64,000 nt of DNA from Gossypium raimondii (lineage: Eukaryota > Streptophyta > Magnoliopsida > Malvales > Malvaceae): the NCBI RefSeq assembly GCF_025698545.1, contig NC_068569.1, forward strand, positions 18,414,001-18,478,000, read 5' to 3'. Under the pieces are notes generated by a model. It ran no database searches and was not told the origin of the DNA. It saw only the letters and a program-made list of their open reading frames with translations. This document shows positions 1-11,885 of this stretch, piece after piece. The stretch's first letter is position 1; each line of letters begins with the position of its first letter. Made by a program: the position numbers and the translations under genes.

Positions 1-124
1 GAATCCTAAGACAGAAAAATTCATGATGAAAATAAATCAATGGAACACTTTATACAATTAGCAAAGTTACATGATTTACTAAAGACCGCAAGGCTAAGTC
101 GCAAATTTCCAAAAAATATATATC

Positions 125-1964
125 AAATAATTGTTTTAGTATTTAAGAAAGAGCAAGAACCTACTTAATCCTTCACCAGCAGTTATTCTTGATGATACGT
201 CCCTGGTCAGCATTCTTGCCAGCAGATCGCGTGCAGGTTTAGATACAGATTCCCATATCCGCGAAAATCAAGCTTTACATTCTTGATGGCCTCAAATACG
301 GCCCTCAAGGAGTCTCCTTGAAATGGAAGAACACCAACCAAAAGCACATGAAGGGGCACCCCTGCACTCAATATATCTACCTTCACAGAATAATTTCCTA
401 ATAGAACCTCAGGGGCAACATAAACCAGACTTCCAGCCAAACCAGACAAAACCTGACCAGTAGTAAATAGTAATTGTATTACACAAAAGCATCAGGCATA
501 TCTCATAAGGAGACAAGCAAATATTAAACAAACCTTTCCCGAGGCAATATGCTAATGCAAGCATCTTTTAGTATCATCAAATCTACTTATGCATAAATTT
601 GCTAAAACAGTTAAGAATTAACAAACTAGAACATGAGAACATTTAAAGTGAAATCAAATAAAACTAATCTGTTTGACTTGTAATTCAATGATAACAATTG
701 CATGCCCTTCCAAATTTATAGTTTCAAATGTTTCGGCAATTATGCTTTAATTTAGCTTCACAAATGGTGTGGTTTGATAGGCTCAAAGAAGAGCACGGTA
801 CCTCACATGCTCGGTAGCAAATCATAATACTGATGGTTGTAGAAACCTTTAATGCTTGAAATTTAGATCATTTGATATAAATTTAAACAATTCAAAAGAT
901 AACATGTCCTTAATCCTTTTCTTCAGCAGCTTCAGTTGTTGACAGACCGAGACATGACTATAGAAAGATGTAGCAACTTAGATTCTCTTCATCAATACAC
1001 AGACAGGAAAAGAAGTCTTATTGTCTCAACCAAAAACTTATTTCTCTCCCTCTCCCTCATGCATATAAGTGAAAGATGCCATACTTGATAAACATTGAGA
1101 ACATACAAAATTTAAATCTCCATACATTGAGCATTGAGTTGCAAGATACTAAGTAAAGCAGGAACTTAATAGAATCAATAAAAAGTAAAGATAAGCATTC
1201 TTCAAAGCAGGTGCCAGATATTCACCATTGGAAATTCTCATGGCAAGACCGAAATCTGCCAACTTTATTTTTCCAGAAGTTGCAAGGAGAATATTTTCTA
1301 GCTTGATATCTCTATGCACAACTCCCATGTCATGACAGTACTTAATGACTAGCATCACATTCTTAAAAATATTGGCAGCAGGTTGCTCTGAATACGGACA
1401 TTCTGTCATTTGATCAATCAAACAACCTCAAAAGCACAAATCTATTACGAGATAAAAGCAGTCCGGCTCCTCATACAGCACCTGCAAAGTCACAAACCCA
1501 GGATGACCAGATAAATGCTGCATTATCTCCACCTCTCTGTGAACTGTCTCTTCTCCCCTAAGCAAGGTTTTACAAGCAAACTCTACTCCACTAGTTCTAG
1601 ACCTACACAACCAAATTGACCTGAATTTCCCCTGCTCGATCGTATTACCTTTAACATAATCATCCTGAACCTTTTTCGTCCCACTGATCCGTGTAATCAC
1701 CTCAATGCAACCCATCTTCCTCTTAAGACCTCTACCTAGAGGCACCAATGAGGACGCACCGCAAGGCGGGCCAGTAGCAATGCCAGCGAGTCTACTTTTA
1801 CATGAACCAACAGGAGGTGTATCCACATCTTCTTTGCACCTCTTCTTTATCCTTGAAAAATCTTCTAATGAAAAATGGGACCTAATATAATCACATGCCG
1901 AAGCAAATTTGTTGGTTACCTCCGGAGATGCATCAGTTTCACTTCCTTTCCTCTTCTTTCTCAT
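125..1964 (-). pseudogene. PEPKR2-like Ser/Thr protein kinase, decayed
   Basis: Three exon-like blocks read on the minus strand: 1964-1428 (basic N-terminus starting MRKKRKGSETDA, then lobe I with FACKTL and EVEIMQHL), 1427 to about 1230 ([21 protein letters not shown]) and about 453-125 (YVAPEVL, GVLPFQGD). From memory the order and wording match PEPKR2 (PEP carboxylase kinase-related, CDPK-like). Lesions are visible. After DLC a TGA stands where the family has glycine, and the frame is open on both sides of it. Near 253 a small deletion shifts frame; the homologous text WESVSKPARDLLARM continues in the other frame. Key positions are altered: the glycine loop reads GKFRSI instead of GxFGxV, HRDIKPEN is HRDIKLEN, and DIWSAG is DILSAG. 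The acceptor needed for a continuous frame before GQVLSGLAG would end TG, not AG. The C-terminal part degenerates before the HPW motif. Family call is firm; loss of function is well supported. Confidence 0.85.
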
Positions 1965-2646
1965 CAAGTCAAGTATCCATTCAGAAAGAAACTAATCCAA
2001 AGTTGGACCTGGATGCATTTAAGTTTCCTAAAGATTACGATGAAAAATCCAGTTTTATTGGCAATCTCTTCTGCTTTAGTTTGCGGTAAATGAATGAATA
2101 AAATAAAATTATGGGTCAAAATCAGTTCAAAGCCGAAGGATATAAACAGAAGCAAAATAAGGCAAGAAAACTTGATTCGCCAAGCCGCAAAAAGTTGCGA
2201 ACTCTTGAAAACGAAATATTTACTTGAAAAAGAAAATCGAGAAACTAATATGATCTTGTTTGTTTTTCATGGATTCTCCCGGGGACCATATAGAATCCAG
2301 ATTTAAAAAAAAAAAACCCAACATTTGTTCTATTAATATTCATAAAAGTTCAATCAAATGATAAACCAAATCAGAAGTTAGTAGTAAAGAACGAACCTTT
2401 AGACACAGTGAAAAATCTCCCAGATTCCAATAAGGGAGACCCCGGTTGATAATAAGTAGTTAAAAGACCGAAAACGAAGAAAGTATCAGCGACAATTAAG
2501 CGAGTAAGCAAAATCCGGGGATAGAATTTTGGAGAATCAAATAAAAAAACCTAGAAACGTCCAGGCTTGAGAGATTTGGAGGGTGATTTTATTTTATAAC
2601 ATGCAGTAAAATATTATTTTTCTTTTCTTTATTCTTTAAATAAATT
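1965..2646. other. 5' flank of the kinase pseudogene
   Basis: Former promoter and 5' untranslated region of the minus-strand kinase. No gene, transposon or RNA gene is recognised. Short open frames on both strands here look like chance frames. Confidence 0.4.
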
Positions 2647-2730
2647 CATTTACCTGCTTCTGAACCAGTCGGGTCCCATCCTGTTACCCATTTATCTGCT
2701 ACTGTACCAGTCGGGTCTTACTCGGTCACC
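2647..2730. repeat. Two-copy tandem repeat, ~42 bp unit
   Basis: The unit CATTTA(C/T)CTGCT(T/A)CTG(A/T)ACCAGTCGGGTC recurs immediately at 2689, giving two imperfect copies in a GC-richer patch. Function unknown. Confidence 0.6.
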
Positions 2731-2922
2731 CTTTATGTGGCTTATTTTTACGTGCTGACGCAGTTAATGTTTGGAGCGTTCTAATTGGTTTACGTGACCC
2801 CGCTGTCAGTGTGCTTTTCAGTTTACATACGTGGCCCTATTGGTTGGACAAAAGCAGTTGGTTCCAGTCGTACGGGTTGCGTTGCGTTCCCGAGAATGGA
2901 ATCGATAAAAGGTTATTTATTT

Positions 2923-3985
2923 ATTGCTTTATGAAATTTGGCTCCTAAATTATCTCTGTTTTTTTATTTTAGTTTTTTTTTTTAAAATTGGTACTTAAAT
3001 TATCATTTAATTTTTTTAGATGGTGTTAAAAAAATCCAGTCGCCGTATGATGCTAATAAGAAAGTGCGATATGACACATCTAATCAATCATAATATTAAG
3101 TAACAATTAAGTTTTAAAATAAAAATATTTAATTTAAACTTAAATTAAAAAAAGCACCTTTAACTTTGACTCACTATTGATAATATTGACTATCGTTGAC
3201 CGACATTGATCGATATTTACCATCGTAGACCATCCACACGACGTTATATATGTATATTATATTAATTAAAAATATTAAAAAATCAGATATAATATATAAA
3301 AATTTAAATTTTTTAAAAAGTTAAAGAAATTTTAATAATTCTTTTATAGGAATCTAAAAATATAAATATAAATATAAATTTTAAAATTCAAAATAATAAA
3401 AATATTATAAAAATAAAAAGTATTTAAATTTAAAAATGCAAAAAATTTTAATTTTCAAAATATGTATTTTAGAAAAAATCATAAATTTTATTTTTCAAAA
3501 CTTCAAAATAAAAAAATTAAAAATATATCTAAATTCAAAACAATTTAAGTGTTTTTTTCTTTAATATCTATTTGGAATTTTAAGTTTTCTTGTCGCAAAT
3601 TTTTAGAATGTAATACTTTTTTAAAATTTTTTAAATTTTAATCAAAATAATATATATAATATTATTAACAAAAGATAAGTGACGTGGTTTAATAGCATGG
3701 AATCAAGGCCAACGCTAGTCAATGGTGTGAAAGTCAAAGGTGATTTTTTAAATTTAAATTTAATGTTTTAATTTAAATAGACTTAATTATCACGTGAGAC
3801 ATTTTGACCGGTTAGATGTGCCAAATGACAGATCCTGATTGAAAGCACGTGATTTTTTTAATATCATTGAAAAAAGGCTCCTTCGGGTAATAGTATGATA
3901 ATTTAAATACCAATTTGAGACAAACAAAATTTAGGTATCAAAGTGACTAAACAGGCATAGTTTGGGGGGCAAATTTAGCATTAAG
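2923..3985. mobile_element. Large palindromic (foldback/MITE-like) element
   Basis: The left part (TTGCTTTATGAAATTTGGCTCC, then GGTACTTAAATTATCAT, GACACATCTAATCAATCA and CACCTTTAACTTTGACTCAC) returns as an imperfect reverse complement in the right part (ending TTTAGCATTAAGCCAAAAT). The centre is near 3440, so almost the whole kilobase can fold into one hairpin. No coding frame inside. Edges come from the pairing arms; no clear target duplication was found, so the superfamily is undetermined. Confidence 0.6.
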
Positions 3986-4239
3986 CCAAAATATTTTGTT
4001 ACTGACCTTTTTAAAGCCCAGCCCGATTATTTACTACATTTTTTAGGGTTGTGTCTTAATTTTGTTTGCCATGTTTATATCTTTCGCTTTAGCTACTGCC
4101 ACTTCTTCTTCCTCCTTTATATTCTGTTCTGCTACAAAATGAGATTGTTTGATGCATGGTAAGTTTCCATCATAGTTTTCAATTACTCATCATCCCCAGA
4201 CCTTAGAAAAACACACAAGCAGAAAGTCTTTGTTGGGTA

Positions 4240-4427
4240 CTGCCCGGTACCTTAAGTTACGGCGGGACGGACGAATTTTGACCGAAACAACTGGTACCGA
4301 ACGAAACTTGAAGGGGAGCGGAATTTGTGGGTGAGTGTCCCGGTCTCTTACTGGAACAGAGTATTCCGGCCGGTACGGGTACGGAACTGATTTTTATGGT
4401 CTCAACGCAAAACTAAGGTACCCTAAA
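4240..4427. repeat. Possible small inverted-repeat element upstream of PUR7
   Basis: GGTACCTTAAGTTACGG near 4250 is mirrored by GGTACCTTAGTTTTGCG on the other strand near 4420, enclosing about 150 bp rich in GGTAC motifs. It stands out by GC content and lies just before the PUR7 start codon. It could be a MITE or simply a promoter region; weak. Confidence 0.35.
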
Positions 4428-4467
4428 ACATCAGACACAAAGTCGAGACAAAAGAGAAAAGCTGAAA

Positions 4468-7400
4468 ATGGCCGAGTGTGTGAGGACAACCTTAAATCCT
4501 TCCCACTTCCTACTACACTCCACTAAAACCCCAACTCAAAATCCCTTTTTTTCATCAATCTCTTCCTTTGAAGCAAAACCCAATGCTAGAAACTACCCCA
4601 AAATTTCCCTTTCCGTTATGTCCAGCCAAAACCAAAGCCAGGGCCAAACCCAAGTCCCATCTCTTGATGCTTTGCTCAACTCTGGTCGCAAAGAAGAAGT
4701 TTTTGCCAGTATAAAAGCCTCACTTCACAATTGTCTGTCAGAGACTAATCTTCAATTGACAGTCCCTGGTCTCAAATCCAAAACCAGAGGCAAGGTAGAC
4801 ACAAAGGACTGCCTTTTCTTTAAATAAAAAAAATAGTCAAGTTAAAAGATGGGAAATTTTTGTAATTTTGCTTGAGTCATGCAGGTTAGGGACATTTATG
4901 ATAGTGGGGATTATCTTGTTTTGGTCACTACTGATCGTCAGAGTGCATTTGATAGGATTCTTGCCTCTATCCCCTTCAAGGGCCAGGTTTATATACTTGC
5001 TACTTTGTTAATGGTAAATATTAACTGTAGTAGATGTATCATTGTTGGAATTTCACTTTTCAGGTTCTTAATGAGACGAGTTTGTGGTGGTTCAATAGAA
5101 CTCGGCACATGATTCCGAGTGCAGTTTTGTCAGTACCAGATAAAAATGTTACAATTGCTAAGAAATGTTCTGTTTTTCCTGTTGAATTTGTTGGTGAGTA
5201 TCTTTGATATTCTTATCATTCATTTTTGTCACACGGAGGGTGGTTGATTGGAACCGAATTGTTTCGTTTTTAGAAACTTGGAACTCTGAATTTTCATGGT
5301 CACATTTCATGATAGGAGCTATTCCGAAGTCCATTATGAATGGAGTTTCACCCTATCAATTAAAACAATCAACAAGTTTCCTTAATCCTTTGTTCATTCA
5401 CAGCATGTAAAATAGTGAAAATGATCCGTGACTTTTTGTTTTAATATTTTTGTGGGAGATTGAATTGCCACAGGTTCAAAACAAGTTTTAAGTTCTAATT
5501 TTGCATGCCAACCTTGTCATTTAGAGCTATTGCTGTCGCCTGGTGTAAAATCCTCATCTGATCTGGATTTTGGTGCTATATGCAGTTAGAGGGTTTGTGA
5601 CCGGAAGTACTGAAACGTCACTGTGGACAGTTTACAAAAATGGAGTTCGAAATTACTGTGGAAATGTACTTCCGAATGGTGAGGCTTCTGTGTAGTTAAA
5701 ACACACTCTGTTCACTTGGAAATTGTGCTATATGATGGTGAAATGATATGTTTGTTATAGGGCTGGTAAAAAATCAAAAGTTAACTGCAAATATACTCAC
5801 ACCAACAACTAAAGCTGAGGATCATGATGTTCCTGTAACTCCTGACGAGGTTGATCCTTCTTTTCACCAAAGTTGAGCTTTGAATGATATAGGGAAAGTA
5901 TAAAAAAAAGAATAAGATTCTTTCTTCATCTTTCATGTTGCTTTAGTGTTCTCCTCTCCCCCACATCTGCCCCTTAGGCTAAAAAAAAGGGTCCTATTGG
6001 CTAATCTTTGCATATTGTTGATTGGTAACTGTTCATCTGCTGGTGCATTTTCCTTGCAGATTATTGAAAGAGGATTGATGACTCAAGATGAGTTTGATGA
6101 AGCAAGAGAAAAAGCTTTAAGTTTGTTTGAATATGGACAGGTGATTTTGATTCTGTTCATAAACTTCATGTGCTTTCATGGTGTAATATCTATCAACACA
6201 CTGGAAATTCTTCAAGATGAGATCAAATAAATTATAGATCATCATGTTAAAACTTAGAATATACATGAAATCGTATTAAAAGAAAAGAAAAGAAAAAACA
6301 GAATAAGAGTAGAATAAGAAGCAAAACAAATATTTATTGTAATTTGTGCTATGACAGCATGTTGATTAAGATGAAAATGGTGAATTTTGCATTTGCGAGT
6401 TGCTTCCTGTTCTCTTAAACTCCCATAGTTTTGTTAAATACCATTTCATTGCATGTAAGATAATATCTATCAACACACTGAAAATTCTACAAGATGAGAT
6501 CAAACAAATTATAGATAATTATGTTAGAACTTAAAGTGCTCAAGAAATTTTATTTTATTTTTTATAAAATGAATTGATTAGAATAAGAAGGAAAACAAAT
6601 ATTTAATTGTACTTTGTGCTGTGACAGTCTGTTGATTGAGATGAAAATGGCGACTTTGGCATTTGCGAGTTGCTTCCATTCTGTTAAACTCCCCTAGTTT
6701 AGTTAGAAACCTTTATATTACTATTCACCGTTGTACAGTTCATCCATGCTCTGTTGGTGATGAAAATGTTCTCATGTCAAGCATCGCAGCATATTTACAG
6801 CAATCTTTGGTGTCTCTGTATGTTTGTGTCTGTTTGTGCTTTCTACACCAAACACTTTCACCATATAAGTTATTAAAATATGATGAGTTTTTTAATTATG
6901 TATTGCCACTTGCACTTGTTATTGCTCAATCAGTAACTACTGAATGGTTTATTGGAGCCGACTTTATGATTTGAATGATTTTGTTGAGAACAATGCAGCG
7001 TGTAGCTTTGGAGCGTGGCCTGATTTTGGTAGATACAAAATATGAATTTGGAAAGAGTAGTGATGGTTCAATTCTATTGATTGATGAGGTTAGATTCCAT
7101 TTTCCTGAAAGGTTCCCTGCTTCTGCCTGTCACTCGTATACACTTTACACGCACATTTTAGGTACGAAAAAATTCACACAAACTGACAGGCAATGATAAA
7201 TTTTGCTTTCTTGTTCTGTAATTCAAGGTGCATACACCTGACTCAAGTCGATATTGGATTTCCAATTCTTATGAGGAGCGCTTTCAGAATGGTCTTGAAC
7301 CTGAAAATATTGATAAGGTGTGCGGATAGTTTATGCATGTCAGAGTTGATGTTTAGGGACAAAAAGTTTAGAGTGAACTAATATTTAAATGGTTTGTGGG

Positions 7401-8143
7401 GTCTATAGGAGTTCTTAAGGTTATGGTTTAGAGAGAACTGCAATCCCTATGAAGATAAGGTAAGTCGCATCAAAAAGTTAAATTCTATGCCCATTAATGT
7501 AAGTTGAGGATATACCGAAATACTAATTTGATCATGCAATTCTTAGGTGCTTCCTGATGCCCCTGAAGAACTTGTCTGCGAGCTTGCTTGGCGGTATATT
7601 TTCCTCTTTATCATACCTTTTAGTTGATGCAAAATATATACTACTAAGAATGTAAAGAGATGAGCAAAATTGAAATCCATGTCTTAATCATTTGATGTTA
7701 CATCTCGCTTTTCTTCATTTCTTGTCTCCATTCAACTGGAACACACTGTCACTGTTTTATCAGCTCGCATTGGTAATTTTTTGCTATGCTAGGCTTCACA
7801 AAACATGACTGCATGGATCCAATTTCATATGTATGGGGTTCAGTCATTAATTTTAAAAGTGACAATAGTTGTAGTGCTTTAACATTTTGACCCTGTTTTA
7901 TGTTTGTAGTGCTTTAACTAACTCCCGTTTGTACCCTTACTGCCAGATACATCTTTTTATACGAGACTATAACAAAATCAAGATTTGAGATGCAGCCGAT
8001 GGGAGTAAGACTTAGTACTATAGATGTTCTTTTTAATGTTATTACGCAAAAATGGCAGGTTAATTATTATTATTTTCTTGCAGGAGCCAATACACGATCG
8101 AATCTCGCGAAATGTTTCCTCTGCATTATCATCTTTCCAGTAA
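4468..8143 (+). CDS. PUR7: SAICAR synthetase, plastid-targeted (PUR7)
   Basis: Phosphoribosylaminoimidazole-succinocarboxamide synthase, which ligates aspartate to CAIR in de novo purine (AMP/GMP) synthesis; the plant enzyme is plastid-located. Twelve exons with GT-AG borders keep one frame: 4468-4794, 4885-4986, 5064-5193, 5586-5678, 5761-5849, 6060-6140, 6999-7088, 7228-7317, 7409-7459, 7547-7593, 7947-8004, 8084-8143. They sum to 1218 nt, 405 aa, close to the Arabidopsis protein as I remember it. The first ~55 residues are Ser/Thr/Asn-rich and read as a transit peptide. [22 protein letters not shown] starts the catalytic domain, [10 protein letters not shown] (about 190-200) fits SAICAR signature 1 and [11 protein letters not shown] (about 282-292) is signature 2. 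No lesion seen. The start is the first ATG in the open frame. Convergent with the PPR gene downstream. Confidence 0.95.
6186..6715 (+). repeat. Tandem duplication inside PUR7 intron 6
   Basis: The stretch from about 6186 (ATATCTATCAACACACTG) to about 6455 is repeated from about 6465 with scattered substitutions and small indels. Shared landmarks are GAATAAGAAG, GCATTTGCGAGTTGCTTCC and TTAAACTCCC. This makes the intron unusually long (858 bp) without touching its splice sites. Confidence 0.8.
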
Positions 8144-8949
8144 CTGAAGAAGATTGTACAAGATCTCATGGTTTTCCTAGGATGGTATCTATGCTGAAAC
8201 TTTGAATGAGCATTCCAGCATTTATGGAGTTTTTAAGTGTTTTTCTCCTGTTATTTCCTCTATGAAAACAGGCTTTCTGCATCCTTGAGGCCTTTGGCAG
8301 ATGAACTTAGGGTGGAAGACGAGCTGATTTCTCCGATATAATGCATTGGTCACTTATTTTGCTTTTAAAATCTATAACTAGGATCAGCATTTCAATAAAT
8401 TCTAAGATGAAGTCTGACATTTTTGTCCTTGATCTTTACCAATGAATGAATGGCTGATTCATCTTTTCATTTCTTATTCTTCCGTAGTTTTACAGCAAAC
8501 AGGTCATGTTGAATTGTTGATGTGTGTGCGCATGTGTTTGTGTTTGTTGAGAGAGGAAACAACCACATTTAGACCAGAATCCGGCAAATTTTGTAGATCT
8601 CGATTGTGATAACCGATAAATTCCAATTTTACTAGCAATGAAACATTATACCTTCCTGTTAAAAACAACTTAGGAAGAAGCAGTTCAACAAAAACAATGC
8701 CCACACATGGTAGTTAGCTTACAATATTAAGGCTGCTATCATGATTTTAATGGGGGATAACGTCCTAGTGGCATTCATCTAGAGACCTATGCAGGCGCTC
8801 GTGCGCTATTTCTCTGTTTTAAGTCCATAGGGTTTGATATCATCAGGAATACTGATACTTCGAGTTGTTTTTAACCCTTGACATCAGCCATCTTCTTTCC
8901 TCTACAATAGAATCTATTTCATCCCAAGAACATCTGAAAGACATTGCCT
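8144..8949. other. Convergent 3' intergenic region, PUR7/PPR
   Basis: Lies between the stop of PUR7 (+) and the stop of the PPR gene (-), so it should hold both 3' untranslated regions and polyadenylation signals (AATAAA near 8394 on the plus strand). No further gene recognised. Confidence 0.5.
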
Positions 8950-10694
8950 CTAATCTCTGGAGTCACTTTTACTTTGCTCGTTGAGAGCTTGAACAAGGGC
9001 AGAAATCTCATTATCCATCTCAATTCCATCCTTATACATCATTTCAAGGATGTCAAACGCTGGTGTCTTAGCCAAAAGGTGGTTTCTAAACCATGATTTA
9101 TATATTTCTGAACTTGCAAGACCCAAACGCTGAACATCTCTAAAAAAGTTGTTTGCATCGTCCGAATTCCCATGCTTCTCGAAGTACTCAGCAATGGTCA
9201 CGAGAGTATAATGGGGCGGTCTCCAATGACAATATTTTAACAAAGCGAACCCTTTCTTCATAGCAGTGACGGCCTTCACCATGTCCTGGCTTTTCACCCA
9301 CCCTTCCATCAGAATTTCCCATGTCTTGTAATTAGGACACCCTCCTTTCTCCAATGTGTGGCGATGCAGTGACTCAGCTTTCTCCATCCATCCATTCTTC
9401 ACGTATGCACCTAAAAGCACATTGGAGACCCTGATATCATAATTTCGACAGTTGTACTCCCACTCCATAAACACTTTCTCCGCTTCTACAATACCACCGA
9501 GCCGAACCAAGCATGATAATATGCACATATAGTTGGCACAAGTCATTCTCTTACCTATTAACTTACTGGTTTGCCAAAGCCGAAGAACCTCGGTCTTTTT
9601 CTTCAACAATGCATATTGAGTCATGAGGAAGATATAACCAAAGCTATTACTTGCAGACAGCTTTGTTTCTGCAGTTTTGAGGGCAGTTTCTGCTTTCTGA
9701 ACCAGACCTGCTTTGGTATAAATATTAGCTAAAGTCGATAGAGTGCTCCAACCCATACAGACCCTCTCATCACTCAGCATTTCAGCATAGACGGCTTCAG
9801 CTTTTGCAACCCCAGATGATCGGGCTGAAGCATCCATCCAAAGGTTGTATGATAGAATATTTTTGGGTATTTTGTTTCGATTCATTTCTTTGATAACCAG
9901 AGGTACTTTTTCAAACTGAGATGTAGCAATGTACAGTTTCATCATTTCATTGTATAGATGGGGGCAGAGGGTCAGCCCCATAGAAACAAGCTTACTCATG
10001 AAAGCCTCGGCTTTTCCAATGTCACTTTCTTTTACATAACCATTGAGAAGAGGGAGGCAAGCTGCTTTCTGTGAAGCAGTATTGGGTAAACAATTGAAAT
10101 GTTCTTCAGCCGCTGTTAAATTACCAACCTTGATGAGTAGCTTCACTTTAGTGGCATGAGCAACAGCTGGCATTTGTAAGCCCTTTTGAGTTTCTTGCCA
10201 TGTCAAAATCTGTTCGTTTCAGAGAGTAAATATAATACAAAATCAAATCCATTGAAAACCCATTAAAATAAATTAATAAAATACACTTTTGCCTGGAAAA
10301 AGTTCCCTACCAATTAAAAAGAATGAAGGGTTTTTTTTTTAATCGATATTGCAATATCAACAAATTCAGAAGAAGAAATGAAGAAAGGAACCTGAAGGGC
10401 CTGATTGTAGCGCCTAGATTTGTGGAGAATTTGGGTAATGGATAGGAGCTGCGGAATGTCAACTTTCTGACCCGAATCAACCCAACTGCGAAGCACCTCG
10501 GTTGCACTTTCCGTCGGCGACCTCAACCCCAAAATTCTCCCCTTTAGACTTTCATTGCTGGCAGCAGCAGCACTTCTAACACTAGCCTTTTTCACCCAGG
10601 AAGGAACAGAACTTAGTAGCCGCCCCCACCTGGCGTCCGCAAGCTTATCGCCTCCATTGCTTTTGAGGTTAGAGAAAATGGAGCGACTCGCCAT
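8950..10694 (-). CDS. P-class pentatricopeptide repeat protein, probably mitochondrial
   Basis: PPR proteins bind organelle RNA in a sequence-specific way and act in its processing, stability or translation. Two exons: 10694-10392 (101 codons) and 10209-8950; donor CAG|GT and acceptor CAG|AT keep the frame, giving 520 aa. The N-terminus (MASRSIFSNL, followed by basic and Ser/Ala-rich sequence) suits an organelle presequence. From about residue 110 the protein is a run of ~35-residue helical-hairpin units, e.g. TVGN-like LTAAEEHF, DIGKAEAFMSKLVSMGL, FEKVPLVIKEMNRNKIPKNILSYNLWMDA, LVQKAETALK, GWMEKAESLHRHTLEKGG and DMVKAVTAMKKG. No E or DYW editing domain at the C-terminus, hence P class. Overall wording resembles the At1g02370/At1g60770 group. 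The RNA target cannot be told from sequence. The gene appears intact. Confidence 0.9.
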
Positions 10695-10929
10695 GGACGA
10701 TATAACTCTGCTTCCGCTCTCTGTCTCTCTCCGCTCCTTTCTCGGTCGAGGAAAGTAGTAAACCTCGGTATCAAACGGCGTCGTTTAATGTGGTTTTTAG
10801 GCTTATTCAGCGCGAGTTTTGTATAATTCACAATTCCACGGCGAACCGGCAAATGGACCCCATTTAAGTTTTTATTTCTCCAACAAATTTTACTCCTCCT
10901 TTTCCTTCAAACTTGGTTCCAAAATGAGA
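10695..10929 (-). promoter_or_regulatory. Upstream region of the PPR gene
   Basis: Short GC-richer segment directly before the PPR start codon, containing pyrimidine-rich runs on the plus strand (CTCTGTCTCTCTCCGC). It should hold the 5' UTR and core promoter; no clear TATA box was identified. Confidence 0.3.
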
Positions 10930-11160
10930 AAACTCAAGTGTTATTATTATTATTATTTTTGATAATAGAAGAGTAAATACATAGATTGAACAAACATAGT
11001 TCTTAGTGATATAACAACAATAGCATCAACACCAAGTTGATCAAGAAATATCACTGGAGGAGAATAATAGAAAACACTTTGTAATATTTGCCCCCAAGGC
11101 ATCGATGCTAGGCCATCGGCAAGTTTATTACCTCCCTATAAACACATTGGATAACTACTT
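10930..11160 (-). pseudogene. Relic of LINE RNase H C-terminus
   Basis: On the minus strand the reading NKLADGLASMPWGQ, followed by FYYSPPVIFLDQLGVDA, resembles the end of the RNase H region of plant L1-type LINEs (NxLADxLA, then SPPxxLxxLxxDxxG). Frames are broken on the 5' side and nothing else of the element is visible. An ATT microsatellite borders it at about 10940. Family assignment is by motif memory only. Confidence 0.45.
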
Positions 11161-11885
11161 TCTACTCCTTTTTCTTTGGATTAAGTTAAACTCGAGATAG
11201 TGTTATTAACCCAAATTCTTAATACAATTTTTCACTACATACACTTAATTCTGTCCCAATTTAGTAATTTATCATATTTAAAACTTAAAAGTTAAAATGA
11301 TATCATTATTAATAAATTTTGTTAATTTTAAATATTTAAAATTTTAACTCCAAATGATAACACATATTTGAATTGAATAGAAATAAGTTAATAATGTTAC
11401 CATTAGATTTCAATAGAGAAATTAAATTCAAAATTACACCAAGTAAATATGTTTGCGTGTAAACTCGAAAATGGAGAAGAAACTTTGGGAATGCAGTGTG
11501 TATCCATGCTATTTTCATATCTAACTAATAGCCAACCAAAGTTTGCACTTGGAATTTGCTGGAGAGAATTTGATATAAATTAGGAAATATAATTTTAGAT
11601 TATTAAGAATACAATTATATGTGGAAGTGTATTTATTATTAAGAATAAAATTATATCCGAAAGTGTATATATATTCATTGTTAGAGATTATCTAAAAGGT
11701 CTTTTTAAAATAATTAATTATTAAATTAATTTTGAGTATTTATAATTTGACCCCTCATCTAATTATAAATATCGGTATCAATACATTATTTCCATAACAC
11801 TTAGATATAATTGGTCACTTAATTTTGCATCACACTTTATAATAATATTATGCATTATACATATGCCCAGGATTTTAATCCAACA
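11161..11885. other. AT-rich spacer with remnant of the PUP 3' flank
   Basis: Mostly AT-rich and without genes. At about 11523-11563 the text ACTAATAGCCAACCAAAGTT...GCACTTGGAATTTGCTGG matches the sequence directly downstream of PUP copies 2 and 3. In copy 1 about 310 bp of unrelated AT-rich sequence then separates it from the stop codon, so something was inserted or rearranged here. Confidence 0.55.
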
